From NCBI GenBank assembly GCA_902363395.1, contig CABIZZ010000001.1, positions 558,001 through 622,000 on the forward strand: a DNA stretch of 64,000 bases. The letters run 5' to 3'. A program made the position numbers and the translations under genes. A model generated the notes under the pieces. It was not told where the DNA came from. It searched no databases and worked only from the letters and a program-made list of their open reading frames with translations. This DNA comes from Streptococcaceae bacterium (lineage in GTDB: Bacteria; Bacillota; Bacilli; Lactobacillales; Streptococcaceae). This document shows, piece after piece, positions 8,963 through 17,130 of this stretch. Each line of letters opens with the position of its first letter. Position 1 is the stretch's first letter.

Positions 8963-10318
8963 TTACCCCTCTAACAAATCATAGATTTTAGTGATGTTGC
9001 TGATTAGGGTAGTAACGATAATGCGATCCCCTATCAAAAGATGGTCATCTCCAGTTGGGAAAATAGCTTTCCCGTTTCGAATGATGGCTGCGATGAGAAC
9101 ACCTTTTTTCAATTTCAGTTGTGCCAAAGGTTTGCCCGTCATTTTGTTTTCTTCGCGAATCTGGAATTGAAGGGTCTCGATTTGACCGTTAGCGACGTGG
9201 TGCAAGGCTTCAAGATTTGAATAGCGGGCATTATAGCGACCACGAATGAAGTGCATGATGGTATCCACCGCAATTCCTTTAGGTGTCACAATACTTGAAA
9301 AATCTTGCCGATCAATAATTTCCAGCAGGCTAGTCCGGTTGACCTTGGTAATATTCTTTTGAACACCTACACTATTTAGGAACATAGAAGCGATAATGTT
9401 TTCTTCATCGACCCCTGTTAGAGTCGCCACAGCATCAAAGTTACCTGCGCGCTCTTCCATTAGAATATCTTTTGATGTCCCATCTCCCTGAATAACATAA
9501 AGATCCGGGAATTCTTGACTAAACCATTCTGCCCGTTTTTGATCGATTTCAATGACTTTTAAGTCGATCTTCCGTTTGCTATTTTCCAAAATATTTAGGA
9601 GATAATAGGAAATCTTGCCAGCTCCGATCAGAAGCAGACTTTTAACGACTTGCGGTCGAATGCTATTGTGGAAGTCTACGATTTCCACTCGATTTCCAGT
9701 CATAAAAATCTTATCAAAGGCTTGTAAAGTGAAGTCGCCATCTGGAATCGTTAACTGACCTTGCCGTTCGATAGCACAGATAATGATGTTTCCGTATTTC
9801 TTTCTGAATTGAGAAAGAGTCATCTGGCAGAGCGGGCTTTCCTCCTTGATTTTGAACTCCATGAAGGCCACTCGCCCACCAGCGAAGTGCTCAACGGATA
9901 AGGCATTTGGGAAGTCAATGCTATTAGCAATGTAGCGAGCAGCAAGAAGCTCAGGATTGACAACTAGAGAGAAGCCGAGAATATTTTTCTCTTTAAAATA
10001 AGAATTTGAGTATTCCGGATTGCGGACCCGGACAATGGTTTCTTTGGCTCCCATTTTTTTGGCTAAGACGGCAGATACCATATTGACTTCGTCTTGCTCT
10101 GTTAGGGCGACAAAGATGTCACAGTCGGCTACATCTGCTTGTTCGAGAATCTTAAAGTTGGCACCATTTCCGACAATACCAATGATATCGTAGCGTTTGG
10201 TAATATGATTAACGACGGCTTCATCTTGTTCAATCAAGATGACATCGTGATTTTCTGCGACGAGGGAACGACAGAGTGCTGTTCCGACTTTACCGCCTCC
10301 AACTACAATAATTTTCAT
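8963..10318 (-). CDS. trkA: Trk potassium uptake regulatory NAD-binding protein
   Basis: The cytoplasmic gating subunit of the K+ channel, 451 residues. It is a tandem of two RCK modules: the first starts with the Rossmann motif VVGGGKVGTALC at residue 5, the second at about residue 228 with LLIGAGKISYYLL. Each is followed by a TrkA-C domain. The start ATG at 10318 follows a perfect GGAGGAAA site; a TTG further out would lie before that site. It is the first gene of the minus-strand trkAH operon. Confidence 0.9.
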   Translation of the reverse strand: MKIIVVGGGKVGTALCRSLVAENHDVILIEQDEAVVNHITKRYDIIGIVGNGANFKILEQADVADCDIFVALTEQDEVNMVSAVLAKKMGAKETIVRVRNPEYSNSYFKEKNILGFSLVVNPELLAARYIANSIDFPNALSVEHFAGGRVAFMEFKIKEESPLCQMTLSQFRKKYGNIIICAIERQGQLTIPDGDFTLQAFDKIFMTGNRVEIVDFHNSIRPQVVKSLLLIGAGKISYYLLNILENSKRKIDLKVIEIDQKRAEWFSQEFPDLYVIQGDGTSKDILMEERAGNFDAVATLTGVDEENIIASMFLNSVGVQKNITKVNRTSLLEIIDRQDFSSIVTPKGIAVDTIMHFIRGRYNARYSNLEALHHVANGQIETLQFQIREENKMTGKPLAQLKLKKGVLIAAIIRNGKAIFPTGDDHLLIGDRIIVTTLISNITKIYDLLEG

Positions 10319-10464
10319 GAATATTTCCTCCAAAGTATGATTCTATCTTACTCTATTTTCAAAAAAAAATCACCTCTTAATGGTGGAGATAGGGCATAAA
10401 GGGGTAGATTCTCAAAACTACATGAAAGAGAATGTAAAAAAGTGAAATTTTTTTGTCGAAATAG

Positions 10465-10492
10465 TTGACAGGAGGTATGAAAGTGGTATACT
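10465..10492 (+). promoter_or_regulatory. Near-consensus promoter for the structured RNA and trmL
   Basis: TTGACA (10465-10470) and TATACT (10487-10492) are separated by 16 bases, with TGG directly before the -10. It is one of the strongest promoters by sequence in the window. A transcript would start near 10499, just before the structured RNA. Confidence 0.8.
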
Positions 10493-10498
10493 GATACA

Positions 10499-10600
10499 GT
10501 AACCTCATTGATTTACCTCAAACCTGTTGTGAGTTAAGTTAATGAAGTCGTAACCACGCTGTTTGCTGAGCTTGACTCCGGGCAGTGTGGCTATTTTTTT
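10499..10600 (+). ncRNA. Structured RNA with intrinsic terminator, sRNA or trmL leader
   Basis: About 100 bases between a strong promoter and trmL fold into two hairpins. The first pairs 10505-10520 with 10530-10545 (13 Watson-Crick pairs, two G:U, one mismatch; nine-base loop). The second pairs 10554-10561 (CCACGCTG) with 10583-10590 and is followed by TATTTTTTT. No ORF with a ribosome site lies inside. It would give a discrete ~100-nt RNA, with readthrough supplying trmL. I do not recognise the family with confidence. The opposite strand upstream of trkA (10319-10440) shows only a weak promoter. Confidence 0.6.
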
Positions 10601-10618
10601 GCCAGAAATGAGATCGTG

Positions 10619-11161
10619 ATGAATATTGAAGAATTAGCTTATACAGAAACCAAATCAAAAAACCATGTAGTTCTCTATCAACCTCAAATCCCCCAAAACA
10701 CAGGGAACATTGCTCGTACTTGTGCAGCTACCAATGCCCCCCTTCACATCATTCGGCCCATGGCTTTTCCTATCGATGATCGGAAGATGAAACGTGCGGG
10801 ACTGGATTATTGGGATAAGTTAGATGTTCGCTTTTACGACAGCTTGGATGAATTTATGGAGGCTGCAGCTGGAGGAAAGGTCCACCTGGTTTCAAAATTT
10901 GCTGACCAGACCTATTCGGATGTGGATTACAATGATGATACAGAACATTATTTCATTTTTGGTCGTGAGGACAAAGGCTTACCAGAGGATTTTATGCGGC
11001 TTCATGCTGAAAAGGCGATCCGGATTCCGATGAATGATGAGCATGTCAGAAGCTTGAATGTCTCCAATACCGTTTGTATGATTGTTTATGAAGCCCTCAG
11101 ACAACAGGAGTTTGCAGGCTTAGAGCTGGTCCATCAGTATGAGGGAGATAAGTTGAAGTAG
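10619..11161 (+). CDS. trmL: tRNA (cytidine/uridine-34-2'-O)-methyltransferase
   Basis: A SPOUT-class methyltransferase of about 180 residues that methylates the ribose of the wobble base in tRNA-Leu. The three SPOUT motifs are visible: [17 protein letters not shown] near the N-terminus, [12 protein letters not shown] in the middle, and [20 protein letters not shown], which forms the trefoil knot that binds S-adenosylmethionine. The ATG at 10619 is preceded in frame by a GTG at 10616; neither has a strong ribosome site. It is followed by a terminator and stands alone. Confidence 0.9.
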   Translation: MNIEELAYTETKSKNHVVLYQPQIPQNTGNIARTCAATNAPLHIIRPMAFPIDDRKMKRAGLDYWDKLDVRFYDSLDEFMEAAAGGKVHLVSKFADQTYSDVDYNDDTEHYFIFGREDKGLPEDFMRLHAEKAIRIPMNDEHVRSLNVSNTVCMIVYEALRQQEFAGLELVHQYEGDKLK

Positions 11162-11210
11162 GAAGAGGCTCTTTGCAAAAGGGGTTTCGTTGTAACTTTT
11201 GATATTACAA

Positions 11211-11236
11211 AACACTTGCAATAGCAGGTGTTTTTT
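11211..11236 (+). terminator. Terminator of trmL overlapping the next promoter
   Basis: The arms AACACTTGC (11211-11219) and GCAGGTGTT (11224-11232) close on an AATA loop and are followed by a T run. The hairpin shares bases with the -35 element of the riboswitch promoter. Confidence 0.8.
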
Positions 11237-11244
11237 GTTATGAT
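11216..11244 (+). promoter_or_regulatory. Promoter of the FMN riboswitch and ribU
   Basis: TTGCAA (11216-11221) and TATGAT (11239-11244) have a 17-base spacer and a TGT extended -10. The promoter is nested in the trmL terminator. Confidence 0.7.
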
Positions 11245-11249
11245 TAAGG

Positions 11250-11478
11250 AGTCTTCAGGGCAGGGTGTAATTCCCGACCGGCGGTGACTTTTACTAGGAA
11301 ATGTTCTTTTCCTTTTCTACTTTGTTGCCAAGCTTTGCCTAACTAGAAGTTATGCCTAGAGCTTGTCGCCTCGTCTAAAAGAAAAATCTCCATTTCCATA
11401 CTCTAAAAGAAGTCCGCGAGCGCAAGCTGATGTGGTGTGATTCCACAACCGACAGTATAGTCTGGATGGGAGAAGACG
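11250..11478 (+). promoter_or_regulatory. FMN riboswitch (RFN element)
   Basis: The conserved RFN blocks are all present: the GGGCAGGGTGTAATTCCC region, GACCGGCGGTGA, AGTCCGCGAGCG, the CCGACAGTATAGTCTGGATGG region and GGAGAAGAC. P1 is formed by GTCTTC (11251-11256) with GAAGAC (11472-11477). The variable arm between GGTGAC and AGTCCGCG is unusually long, roughly 120 bases. Binding of FMN would lower ribU expression through the downstream terminator. Confidence 0.95.
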
Positions 11479-11546
11479 AGAGAGGAACAAACCTGTTCTT
11501 TTTGACGATGGACTTGATGGAAATTTTGTTGATTCTATTAGAAATC

Positions 11547-11585
11547 AGTCTTTGTGCTTTTTTCTTGTAGCATCAGGGCTTTTTT
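11547..11585 (+). terminator. Riboswitch-controlled terminator before ribU
   Basis: AGTCTTTGTGC (11547-11557) pairs with GCATCAGGGCT (11570-11580), with G:U pairs and one mismatch, and is followed by T6. It is the likely expression platform of the FMN riboswitch. The following 11586-11697 holds only the ribU leader and its GGAGGA site. Confidence 0.6.
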
Positions 11586-11697
11586 AATCAAGTACCAAGG
11601 AACTGTTTAAGTTTTCTTTAAAACGATTGAAATAGAATAAGGTTAAGGGAATCTTTCCAACTTCTTCTAATTTTAGTAAAAATTGGAGGAACCTGTG

Positions 11698-12255
11698 ATG
11701 ACAAATACTCGTAAACTGACCCTAGTGGCTGTTTTATCTGCACTTTCTTTTCTATTGATGTTTTATCAACTATCAATAGGGATTGATTTTTTGAAGGTTG
11801 ACTTTAGTACGATTCCAATCTTGCTCGCCTTAGTTCTATTAGATTTGAAGAGCTCAGTTGTGGTGGTTTTGATTCGATCGGTTCTCAAGTTGGTTTTGAA
11901 TGGTCGAGGAGCTGAGACCTTGGTTGGCTTACCGATTAATATCATTGGTGTCTTAGTCTTTGTCTTAGCATTTGCAGTCATTTGGAATAAGAAGAAAAAC
12001 CTGGTTCGGTTTGTAATTGCTAGTCTAGTTGGGACCATTGGTTTAACCATTTCCATGCTCCTGGTCAATTACTATTATGCCATCCCTCTCTATGCCAAAT
12101 TTGTTGGTTTTGACATCGCAAAGATGGTCGGAGTTGAAAAGTATCTTCTCAGTATGGTTGTTCCCTTTAATCTAATAGAAGGACTGATTTGGGCTGTAAC
12201 CTTCTGGATGGTATATACCGTCGTACAGCCCCTACTTAAAATCTATGAAAAATAA
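11698..12255 (+). CDS. ribU: Riboflavin ECF transporter S component
   Basis: The substrate-binding membrane subunit of an energy-coupling-factor riboflavin importer, 185 residues, with about six hydrophobic segments. The N-terminal LVAVLSALSFLLMFYQ and the following IDFLKVDFSTIPILLALVLL match the RibU family, and the FMN riboswitch directly upstream supports riboflavin as substrate. The shared EcfA/A'/T module is not in this window. The start is the ATG at 11698, seven bases after GGAGGA. The gene overlaps the next one by 11 bases. Confidence 0.9.
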   Translation: MTNTRKLTLVAVLSALSFLLMFYQLSIGIDFLKVDFSTIPILLALVLLDLKSSVVVVLIRSVLKLVLNGRGAETLVGLPINIIGVLVFVLAFAVIWNKKKNLVRFVIASLVGTIGLTISMLLVNYYYAIPLYAKFVGFDIAKMVGVEKYLLSMVVPFNLIEGLIWAVTFWMVYTVVQPLLKIYEK

Positions 12256-12895
12256 ACAATCTCATTTCTTAAAGGGCTCTTTTGCCCTTTTGTTATTTAT
12301 GATTCTGGGCTATGTAGTCAAATTTTATCCTGAAAATTTAGTCGGAATCGATCAACCGATTCAATCTGCTATTCGCGGGGATTTACCAGTCTATTTGACA
12401 GCCTTCTTTACCCGTGTCACAGTGCTGATGAACACACCAGTTGTTGCAGCCTGGGTTGGCGTTATCGTTCTCTTCTTTGTCTGGAAGAAATGGTATATGG
12501 AGGCCCTCCTCCTCACTGGGAGTTTAGTTACAACTGGAGTACTCGTGGTAATCTTGAAACACATCTATTTACGTCCACGGCCAGCACTTCAACATTTGGT
12601 CCAAGAAGGGGGCTATTCTTTCCCAAGTGGACACTCTTTGGCAGCCACCCTGGTCTTCGGTAGTTTGATCATTGTGGTGGGGCAACGGATGACCTCTCAA
12701 GTCGGGAAAGTCCTGGCTCAGCTTGCCCTCTTCCTTTGTATGGTGACCATCGTTGTATCTCGTGTCTATGTTGGGGTTCATTACCCGACAGACGTCACAG
12801 GAAGTATGCTTTTAGGATTTGGTCTGTTGCAAATGGTCTTTCCTTATTACGACCGTTTGCGTTTTGAATGGCGCTTTAAGAGTAAGCAGAAGTAA
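12245..12895 (+). CDS. PAP2-family membrane phosphatase
   Basis: A 216-residue membrane phosphatase with six predicted membrane segments. The three PAP2 signature motifs are present: KHIYLRPRP, YSFPSGHSLAA and SRVYVGVHYPTDV. Substrates of this family include undecaprenyl pyrophosphate (BcrC/PgpB type) and phosphatidic acid or phosphatidylglycerophosphate; I cannot tell which applies. It overlaps ribU, so it is also expressed under the FMN riboswitch unless an internal promoter exists. Confidence 0.85.
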   Translation: MKNKQSHFLKGSFALLLFMILGYVVKFYPENLVGIDQPIQSAIRGDLPVYLTAFFTRVTVLMNTPVVAAWVGVIVLFFVWKKWYMEALLLTGSLVTTGVLVVILKHIYLRPRPALQHLVQEGGYSFPSGHSLAATLVFGSLIIVVGQRMTSQVGKVLAQLALFLCMVTIVVSRVYVGVHYPTDVTGSMLLGFGLLQMVFPYYDRLRFEWRFKSKQK

Positions 12896-12898
12896 AGC

Positions 12899-13210
12899 AT
12901 GAACGATTTATTTGAAGAAAAGGTCCTAAAGGTCGTTGCTCAGATTCCACTGGGATGTGTGGCAACCTATGGTCAAATTGCCCAACTCATTGGCTATCCT
13001 CGCCACGCCCGCCAGGTCGGCAAGGTCTTGGCCACTTCTACTAAAGCTGTGACCTATCCCTGTCATCGGGTCGTGACCTCTACTGGTCGCCTGGCTCCTG
13101 ATTGGGAAGAGCAAGGCACGCTTCTCTGGGCCGAAGGGGTGGAATGCAAATCCAACGGTTGTGTGGATCTTAAGAAATACAAATGGAAAGCAGAGGAGAC
13201 TCAACTTTGA
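12899..13210 (+). CDS. MGMT-family alkyltransferase-like protein
   Basis: A 103-residue protein consisting only of the C-terminal DNA-binding domain of O6-alkylguanine-DNA alkyltransferase (GCVATYGQIAQLIGYPRHARQVG, then YPCHRVV). Short alkyltransferase-like proteins usually have Trp or Ala in place of the acceptor Cys; here Cys is kept (C55), so it could be an active or a sensing protein. It is distinct from the full-length Ogt at 58018. It starts three bases after the PAP2 gene, and its stop codon sits inside a terminator hairpin. Confidence 0.8.
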   Translation: MNDLFEEKVLKVVAQIPLGCVATYGQIAQLIGYPRHARQVGKVLATSTKAVTYPCHRVVTSTGRLAPDWEEQGTLLWAEGVECKSNGCVDLKKYKWKAEETQL

Positions 13211-13227
13211 GTTCACTCTGCTTTTTT
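13187..13227 (+). terminator. Terminator overlapping the end of the MGMT-like gene
   Basis: AAAGCAGAG (13187-13195) pairs with CTCTGCTTT (13216-13224), with a nested ACTCAA/TTGAGT stem inside, and is followed by T6. It contains the last codons of the gene and the -35 of the next promoter. Confidence 0.85.
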
Positions 13228-13235
13228 GCTATAAT
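13207..13235 (+). promoter_or_regulatory. Promoter touching the ytqA start codon
   Basis: TTGAGT (13207-13212) and TATAAT (13230-13235) have a 17-base spacer. Transcription should start at about 13242-13243, which is the ATG of the next gene. An ATG at 13234 lies inside the -10 and cannot be used from this promoter. Confidence 0.7.
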
Positions 13236-13242
13236 GAGGGGT

Positions 13243-14166
13243 ATGAAATCCTATACGACCTTAAATGATTATTACCGAACTTTATTTGGAGAAAAGACCT
13301 TCAAAGTCCCAATCGATGCGGGCTTTGACTGTCCCAATCGTGATGGAACTGTTGCTCGAGGGGGCTGTACTTTTTGTACAGTTTCTGGCTCTGGGGATGC
13401 CATCGTAGCACCAGATGCCCCTATTCGGGATCAGTTTTACAAAGAAATTGATTTTATGCACCGCAAATGGCCCGACGTCAAAAAGTATTTGGTCTATTTT
13501 CAAAATTTCACTAATACGCATGAATCCGTCGATGTCATTCGGGAGCGCTATGAGCAAGCCATCAATGAACCAGGTGTCGTAGGGATTAACATCGGGACAC
13601 GACCAGACTGCTTGCCGGATGAAACGTTGGCCTATCTAGCAGAATTGACAGAGCGCATGCATGTGACTATTGAGCTGGGTTTGCAGACGACCTATGAAAC
13701 GACATCTGAATTGATCAACCGAGCCCATAGCTATGAACTCTATGTGGAAACGGTGAAGCGGATTCGCCAACAGGTCCCTAAGGCAGAGATTGTTTCACAC
13801 TTAATCAACGGTCTTCCTGGGGAGACGCATGAGATGATGGTGGAGAATGTCCGCCGTTGTGTAACAGACAACGATATCCAGGGCATTAAATTGCACCTGC
13901 TCCATCTGATGACCAATACCCGGATGCAACGAGACTACCATGAAGGACGATTGCAATTGATGAGTCAGGAGGAATACGTGTCGGTCATCTGTGACCAACT
14001 GGAGATCATTCCCAAGGAGATCGTCATCCACCGGATTACTGGAGATGCTCCACGCGAAATGCTGATAGGACCGATGTGGAGTCTCAATAAGTGGGAAGTA
14101 CTGAATGCTATTGAAACAGAAATGCGTCGCCGTGGAAGTGTTCAAGGTTGTAAAGTAGGAAAATAG
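13243..14166 (+). CDS. ytqA: Radical SAM protein YtqA/MnmL family
   Basis: A 307-residue radical-SAM enzyme of the TIGR01212 family. The cluster cysteines are C30, C42 and C45 (DCPNRDGTVARGGCTFC), followed by YLVYFQNFTNT, NIGTRPDCLPDE and ELGLQTTYE. In B. subtilis the orthologue has been implicated, as MnmL, in making the wobble modification mnm5s2U of tRNA, and the next gene encodes the YtqB/MnmM methyltransferase of the same pathway. The assignment here is by family and neighbourhood. The N-terminus MKSYTTLNDYY fits the family. The promoter placement suggests a leaderless message. Confidence 0.85.
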   Translation: MKSYTTLNDYYRTLFGEKTFKVPIDAGFDCPNRDGTVARGGCTFCTVSGSGDAIVAPDAPIRDQFYKEIDFMHRKWPDVKKYLVYFQNFTNTHESVDVIRERYEQAINEPGVVGINIGTRPDCLPDETLAYLAELTERMHVTIELGLQTTYETTSELINRAHSYELYVETVKRIRQQVPKAEIVSHLINGLPGETHEMMVENVRRCVTDNDIQGIKLHLLHLMTNTRMQRDYHEGRLQLMSQEEYVSVICDQLEIIPKEIVIHRITGDAPREMLIGPMWSLNKWEVLNAIETEMRRRGSVQGCKVGK

Positions 14167-14176
14167 GAGGAGTAGC

Positions 14177-14734
14177 ATGTTGCGACCATTAGAGATGGCC
14201 CATGATTTTCTTAGGGAGGTTATTACAGATCAAGATACCGTGGTTGATGCGACCATGGGAAATGGGCATGATACCCTTTTCTTGGCGAAACTAGCCAAAG
14301 AAGTCTATGCATTTGATATTCAAGAGCAGGCCTTGGTCCAAACGCAAAAGCGTTTGGAAGAAGCAGGTCTTTCCAATGCCCACCTTCTTTTAAAGGGGCA
14401 TGAAGAAGTAGATCACTATGTGGACCAGGTCAAGGCGGCTATCTTCAACTTAGGCTATCTTCCTTCAGCAGACAAGTCGATTATTACCCAGCCTAAAACA
14501 ACGATCCAAGCCATTGATAAACTCTGTCACCGCTTGATCAAGGGAGGGCGAATAGCCATTATGATCTATTATGGTCATGAGGGTGGGGATCTCGAGAAGG
14601 ATGCTGTCTTGGAGTTTGTCTCCCAACTGCCTCAACAAGAATTTACGGTCACTAGTTACCGGACCCTGAACCAGATCAATCATCCCCCATTTTTGGTCAT
14701 GATCGAAAAATTAGAAAGTTATCGCCATGGATAA
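14177..14734 (+). CDS. ytqB: SAM-dependent methyltransferase YtqB/MnmM family
   Basis: A 185-residue class I methyltransferase. DATMGNGHDTLFLA (residues 25-38) is the SAM-binding glycine loop, followed by FDIQEQAL with the ribose-binding Asp, and a FNLGYLPSADK active-site motif. The B. subtilis and S. aureus orthologues methylate the aminomethyl group of nm5s2U to mnm5s2U at tRNA position 34. It follows ytqA after ten bases with a GGAGGAG site, so both are co-expressed. It overlaps the next small gene by eight bases. Confidence 0.85.
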   Translation: MLRPLEMAHDFLREVITDQDTVVDATMGNGHDTLFLAKLAKEVYAFDIQEQALVQTQKRLEEAGLSNAHLLLKGHEEVDHYVDQVKAAIFNLGYLPSADKSIITQPKTTIQAIDKLCHRLIKGGRIAIMIYYGHEGGDLEKDAVLEFVSQLPQQEFTVTSYRTLNQINHPPFLVMIEKLESYRHG

Positions 14735-14990
14735 AGAATTTTTAAAAAATAAAATTGATGCTCTTCGCCACGATTTTGTGGAGTCTACCTCTCATGAACG
14801 TGCCGTTGGTTTTTTAGATGAAGCACGGATGAGCAAAAAGATGATCAAAATCAAGAAGAAGCTGGTTTCTCTTGAAATGGAACGTTGCCAGAAGAAAATT
14901 GAGCACAAGGATCTGACAAAGATTGATCAAAAGATCCAAGAACAAAAGCAACTCTTTGAGGACTGTTGTAACCAACGATCAGGAGGATAA
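14727..14990 (+). CDS. Uncharacterised small coiled-coil-like protein
   Basis: An 87-residue protein that I do not recognise. It is very rich in Lys, Glu, Asp and Gln (ARMSKKMIKIKKKLVSLEMERCQKK splits into heptad-like repeats), has no signal or membrane segment, and ends CCNQRSGG. A cytoplasmic helical or coiled-coil protein is likely. Its start overlaps the end of ytqB, and it ends three bases before the antiporter gene, so it sits inside the operon and is probably really translated. Confidence 0.65.
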   Translation: MDKEFLKNKIDALRHDFVESTSHERAVGFLDEARMSKKMIKIKKKLVSLEMERCQKKIEHKDLTKIDQKIQEQKQLFEDCCNQRSGG

Positions 14991-14993
14991 GGG

Positions 14994-17048
14994 ATGGAGA
15001 TTCTTGTATACGCCATTGTCTTTTCCTTAATCCTGATTGTCTCCAATGCGACTAATAAGTTGATTCCTACCTTGCCCCTCCCTTTGATCCAGATATTATT
15101 GGGGATTGGGATTGGCTTTCTCTTACCCAATTCGGAGTACCACTTAGATACCGAGCTCTTTTTGGCCTTGGTTATTGGACCGCTCCTCTTTCGAGAGGCA
15201 GAAGAAGCAGACATTACCTCGATTCTGAAGCACTGGCGCATCATCGCCTTTTTAATCTTCCCAGTTATTTTTATTTCGACCCTTAGCTTGGGGTGGTTGG
15301 CCCATCTCTTGTGGCTAGGAATTCCACTAGCAGCCTGTATGGCAGTAGGGGCAGCGCTCGGGCCGACTGATTTGGTGGCTTTTGCCTCCCTTTCGGAACG
15401 CTTTACCTTTCCAAAACGAATCTCCAACATTCTAAAAGGAGAGGGCTTGCTCAATGATGCTTCAGGTTTGGTTGCCTTTCGTGTGGCTCTAGCTGCATGG
15501 ACCACTGGAGTCTTTTCCTTGGGCCAAGCTAGTTGGGACTTGGTCATCTCTATTTTAGGAGGGTTTGCGGTCGGGATTGTGACAGCTGCTGTCAACCGTG
15601 GGCTTCAAAAATTACTGCTCAGTGTTCGGGCAACGGATATTGCCAGTGAACTCATTTTAGAATTGAGTCTCCCCTTACTGACCTTCTTTATCGCAGAAGA
15701 GATCCATGTATCAGGGATTATTGCGGTTGTCGTAGCTGGGATCCTAAAGGCTAGTCGGTTTAAGAAAATTACCCTACTAGAAGCCAAGGTGGATACGGTC
15801 ACGCATACGGTATGGAATACAGTTAATTTTGTCCTCAATGGGTCTGTCTTTGTCCTCTTGGGGATGGAGCTGGAGATGATTTCTGAGCCAATTTTGAGGA
15901 CTCCCTTTTACAACAATCTGCTCTTGATTGTGACTGTTCTCTTATTGACGGGGCTCTTGTTCCTGATTCGCTTTTTGATGGTGTATGGATTTTACTGGTA
16001 TCGGGGTTTCCGATTGAAAAAATCCATTGATAAGTATCTGAAAGATGCCCTCTTATTGACCTTTTCAGGGGTCAAAGGAACAGTGTCCATTGCGACTATT
16101 CTCTTGATACCGACGAATCTAGAAGCAGAATATCCAGTTCTCTTGTTTTTAGTAGCAGGGGTCACCTTGTGTAGTTTCTTAATCGGACTTCTCGTCCTCC
16201 CAAAACTATCCGAGGACAAAGAGGAATCCAATGATCATCTGATGCATATTGCTATCTTGAATGATGTCGTCATGCTATTGGAGAAAGACTTGACGGTGAC
16301 CAAGCAGAAGGGTCCTTTATACGCGGCGATTGATAATTATCATGGACGGATAGAAAATATGATTCTCAGTCAGGAAGATAAGGCGACTCAAAGAGACTGG
16401 GAACAACTGAAACTCCTTATTCTCAGTATCGAGAACGATGGCTTGGAACAGGCTTATGAAGAAGGAAAGATTCGAGATAGAAGTTACCATGTCTATCAAC
16501 GTTATCTTCGGGCCATGGAGCAGAAGGTCAACCGCAATCTGTCATCGCGCCTGACCTATTATTTCTTGGTGCTCTTCCGCTTGCTCCGGCTGCTGTTGCA
16601 CGAGCTTGTGACCTTGGGTTCGGGTATTCGGGAATGGAAAAACGGAGAGAATTACAAGCTTGAAGCCATCGACTATGACCAGATTGCTGCCTTGTATCTG
16701 GCCAATACGGAAATCATTATCGAGAGTTTGGAAAACCTAAAAGGGATTTATCGGAGTACCTTGATTTCCTTCCTTCAAGAATCTCGTCTGCGAGAAACAT
16801 CATTGATTACCAGTGGTGCTTTTGTAGAGCGGGTTATCAATCGCATCAAGCCTAATAATATTGACGAGATGCTAAGAGGCTATTACTTAGAAAGAAAATT
16901 GATTTTCGAATATGAGGAGCAGCACTTGATTTCGGCCAAGTATGCGCGTCGCATGCGCCAAAATGTCAACGAATTGGAAAACTATTCCTTAAGAGAAAGT
17001 GCCAATACTCTTCCTTATGACATGATCAATTATGCTCGGAATCGGTAA
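14994..17048 (+). CDS. CPA1-family Na+/H+ antiporter
   Basis: A 684-residue protein. Residues 1-410 form about 12 membrane segments of the monovalent cation:proton antiporter-1 family, including PTDLVAFASLSERFTFP and GEGLLNDASGLVAFR with the conserved acidic residues that carry protons. Residues 420-684 are a large cytoplasmic helical domain of the kind seen in NhaP-like antiporters of streptococci. It exports Na+ (or K+) against protons and helps keep internal pH. It is the last gene of the ytqA operon. Confidence 0.85.
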   Translation: MEILVYAIVFSLILIVSNATNKLIPTLPLPLIQILLGIGIGFLLPNSEYHLDTELFLALVIGPLLFREAEEADITSILKHWRIIAFLIFPVIFISTLSLGWLAHLLWLGIPLAACMAVGAALGPTDLVAFASLSERFTFPKRISNILKGEGLLNDASGLVAFRVALAAWTTGVFSLGQASWDLVISILGGFAVGIVTAAVNRGLQKLLLSVRATDIASELILELSLPLLTFFIAEEIHVSGIIAVVVAGILKASRFKKITLLEAKVDTVTHTVWNTVNFVLNGSVFVLLGMELEMISEPILRTPFYNNLLLIVTVLLLTGLLFLIRFLMVYGFYWYRGFRLKKSIDKYLKDALLLTFSGVKGTVSIATILLIPTNLEAEYPVLLFLVAGVTLCSFLIGLLVLPKLSEDKEESNDHLMHIAILNDVVMLLEKDLTVTKQKGPLYAAIDNYHGRIENMILSQEDKATQRDWEQLKLLILSIENDGLEQAYEEGKIRDRSYHVYQRYLRAMEQKVNRNLSSRLTYYFLVLFRLLRLLLHELVTLGSGIREWKNGENYKLEAIDYDQIAALYLANTEIIIESLENLKGIYRSTLISFLQESRLRETSLITSGAFVERVINRIKPNNIDEMLRGYYLERKLIFEYEEQHLISAKYARRMRQNVNELENYSLRESANTLPYDMINYARNR

Positions 17049-17074
17049 AAGTGAGTTTCCGCTTTAATAGAAGA

Positions 17075-17107
17075 AAAGAGATTGGTGACGCTTGTCCCAA
17101 TCTCTTT
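17075..17107 (+). terminator. Bidirectional terminator after the antiporter
   Basis: AAAGAGATTGG (17075-17085) pairs with CCAATCTCTTT (17097-17107) and sits between two convergent genes. Confidence 0.8.
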
Positions 17108-17130
17108 GTTTTGTATCTTAGTAAGTCTTT

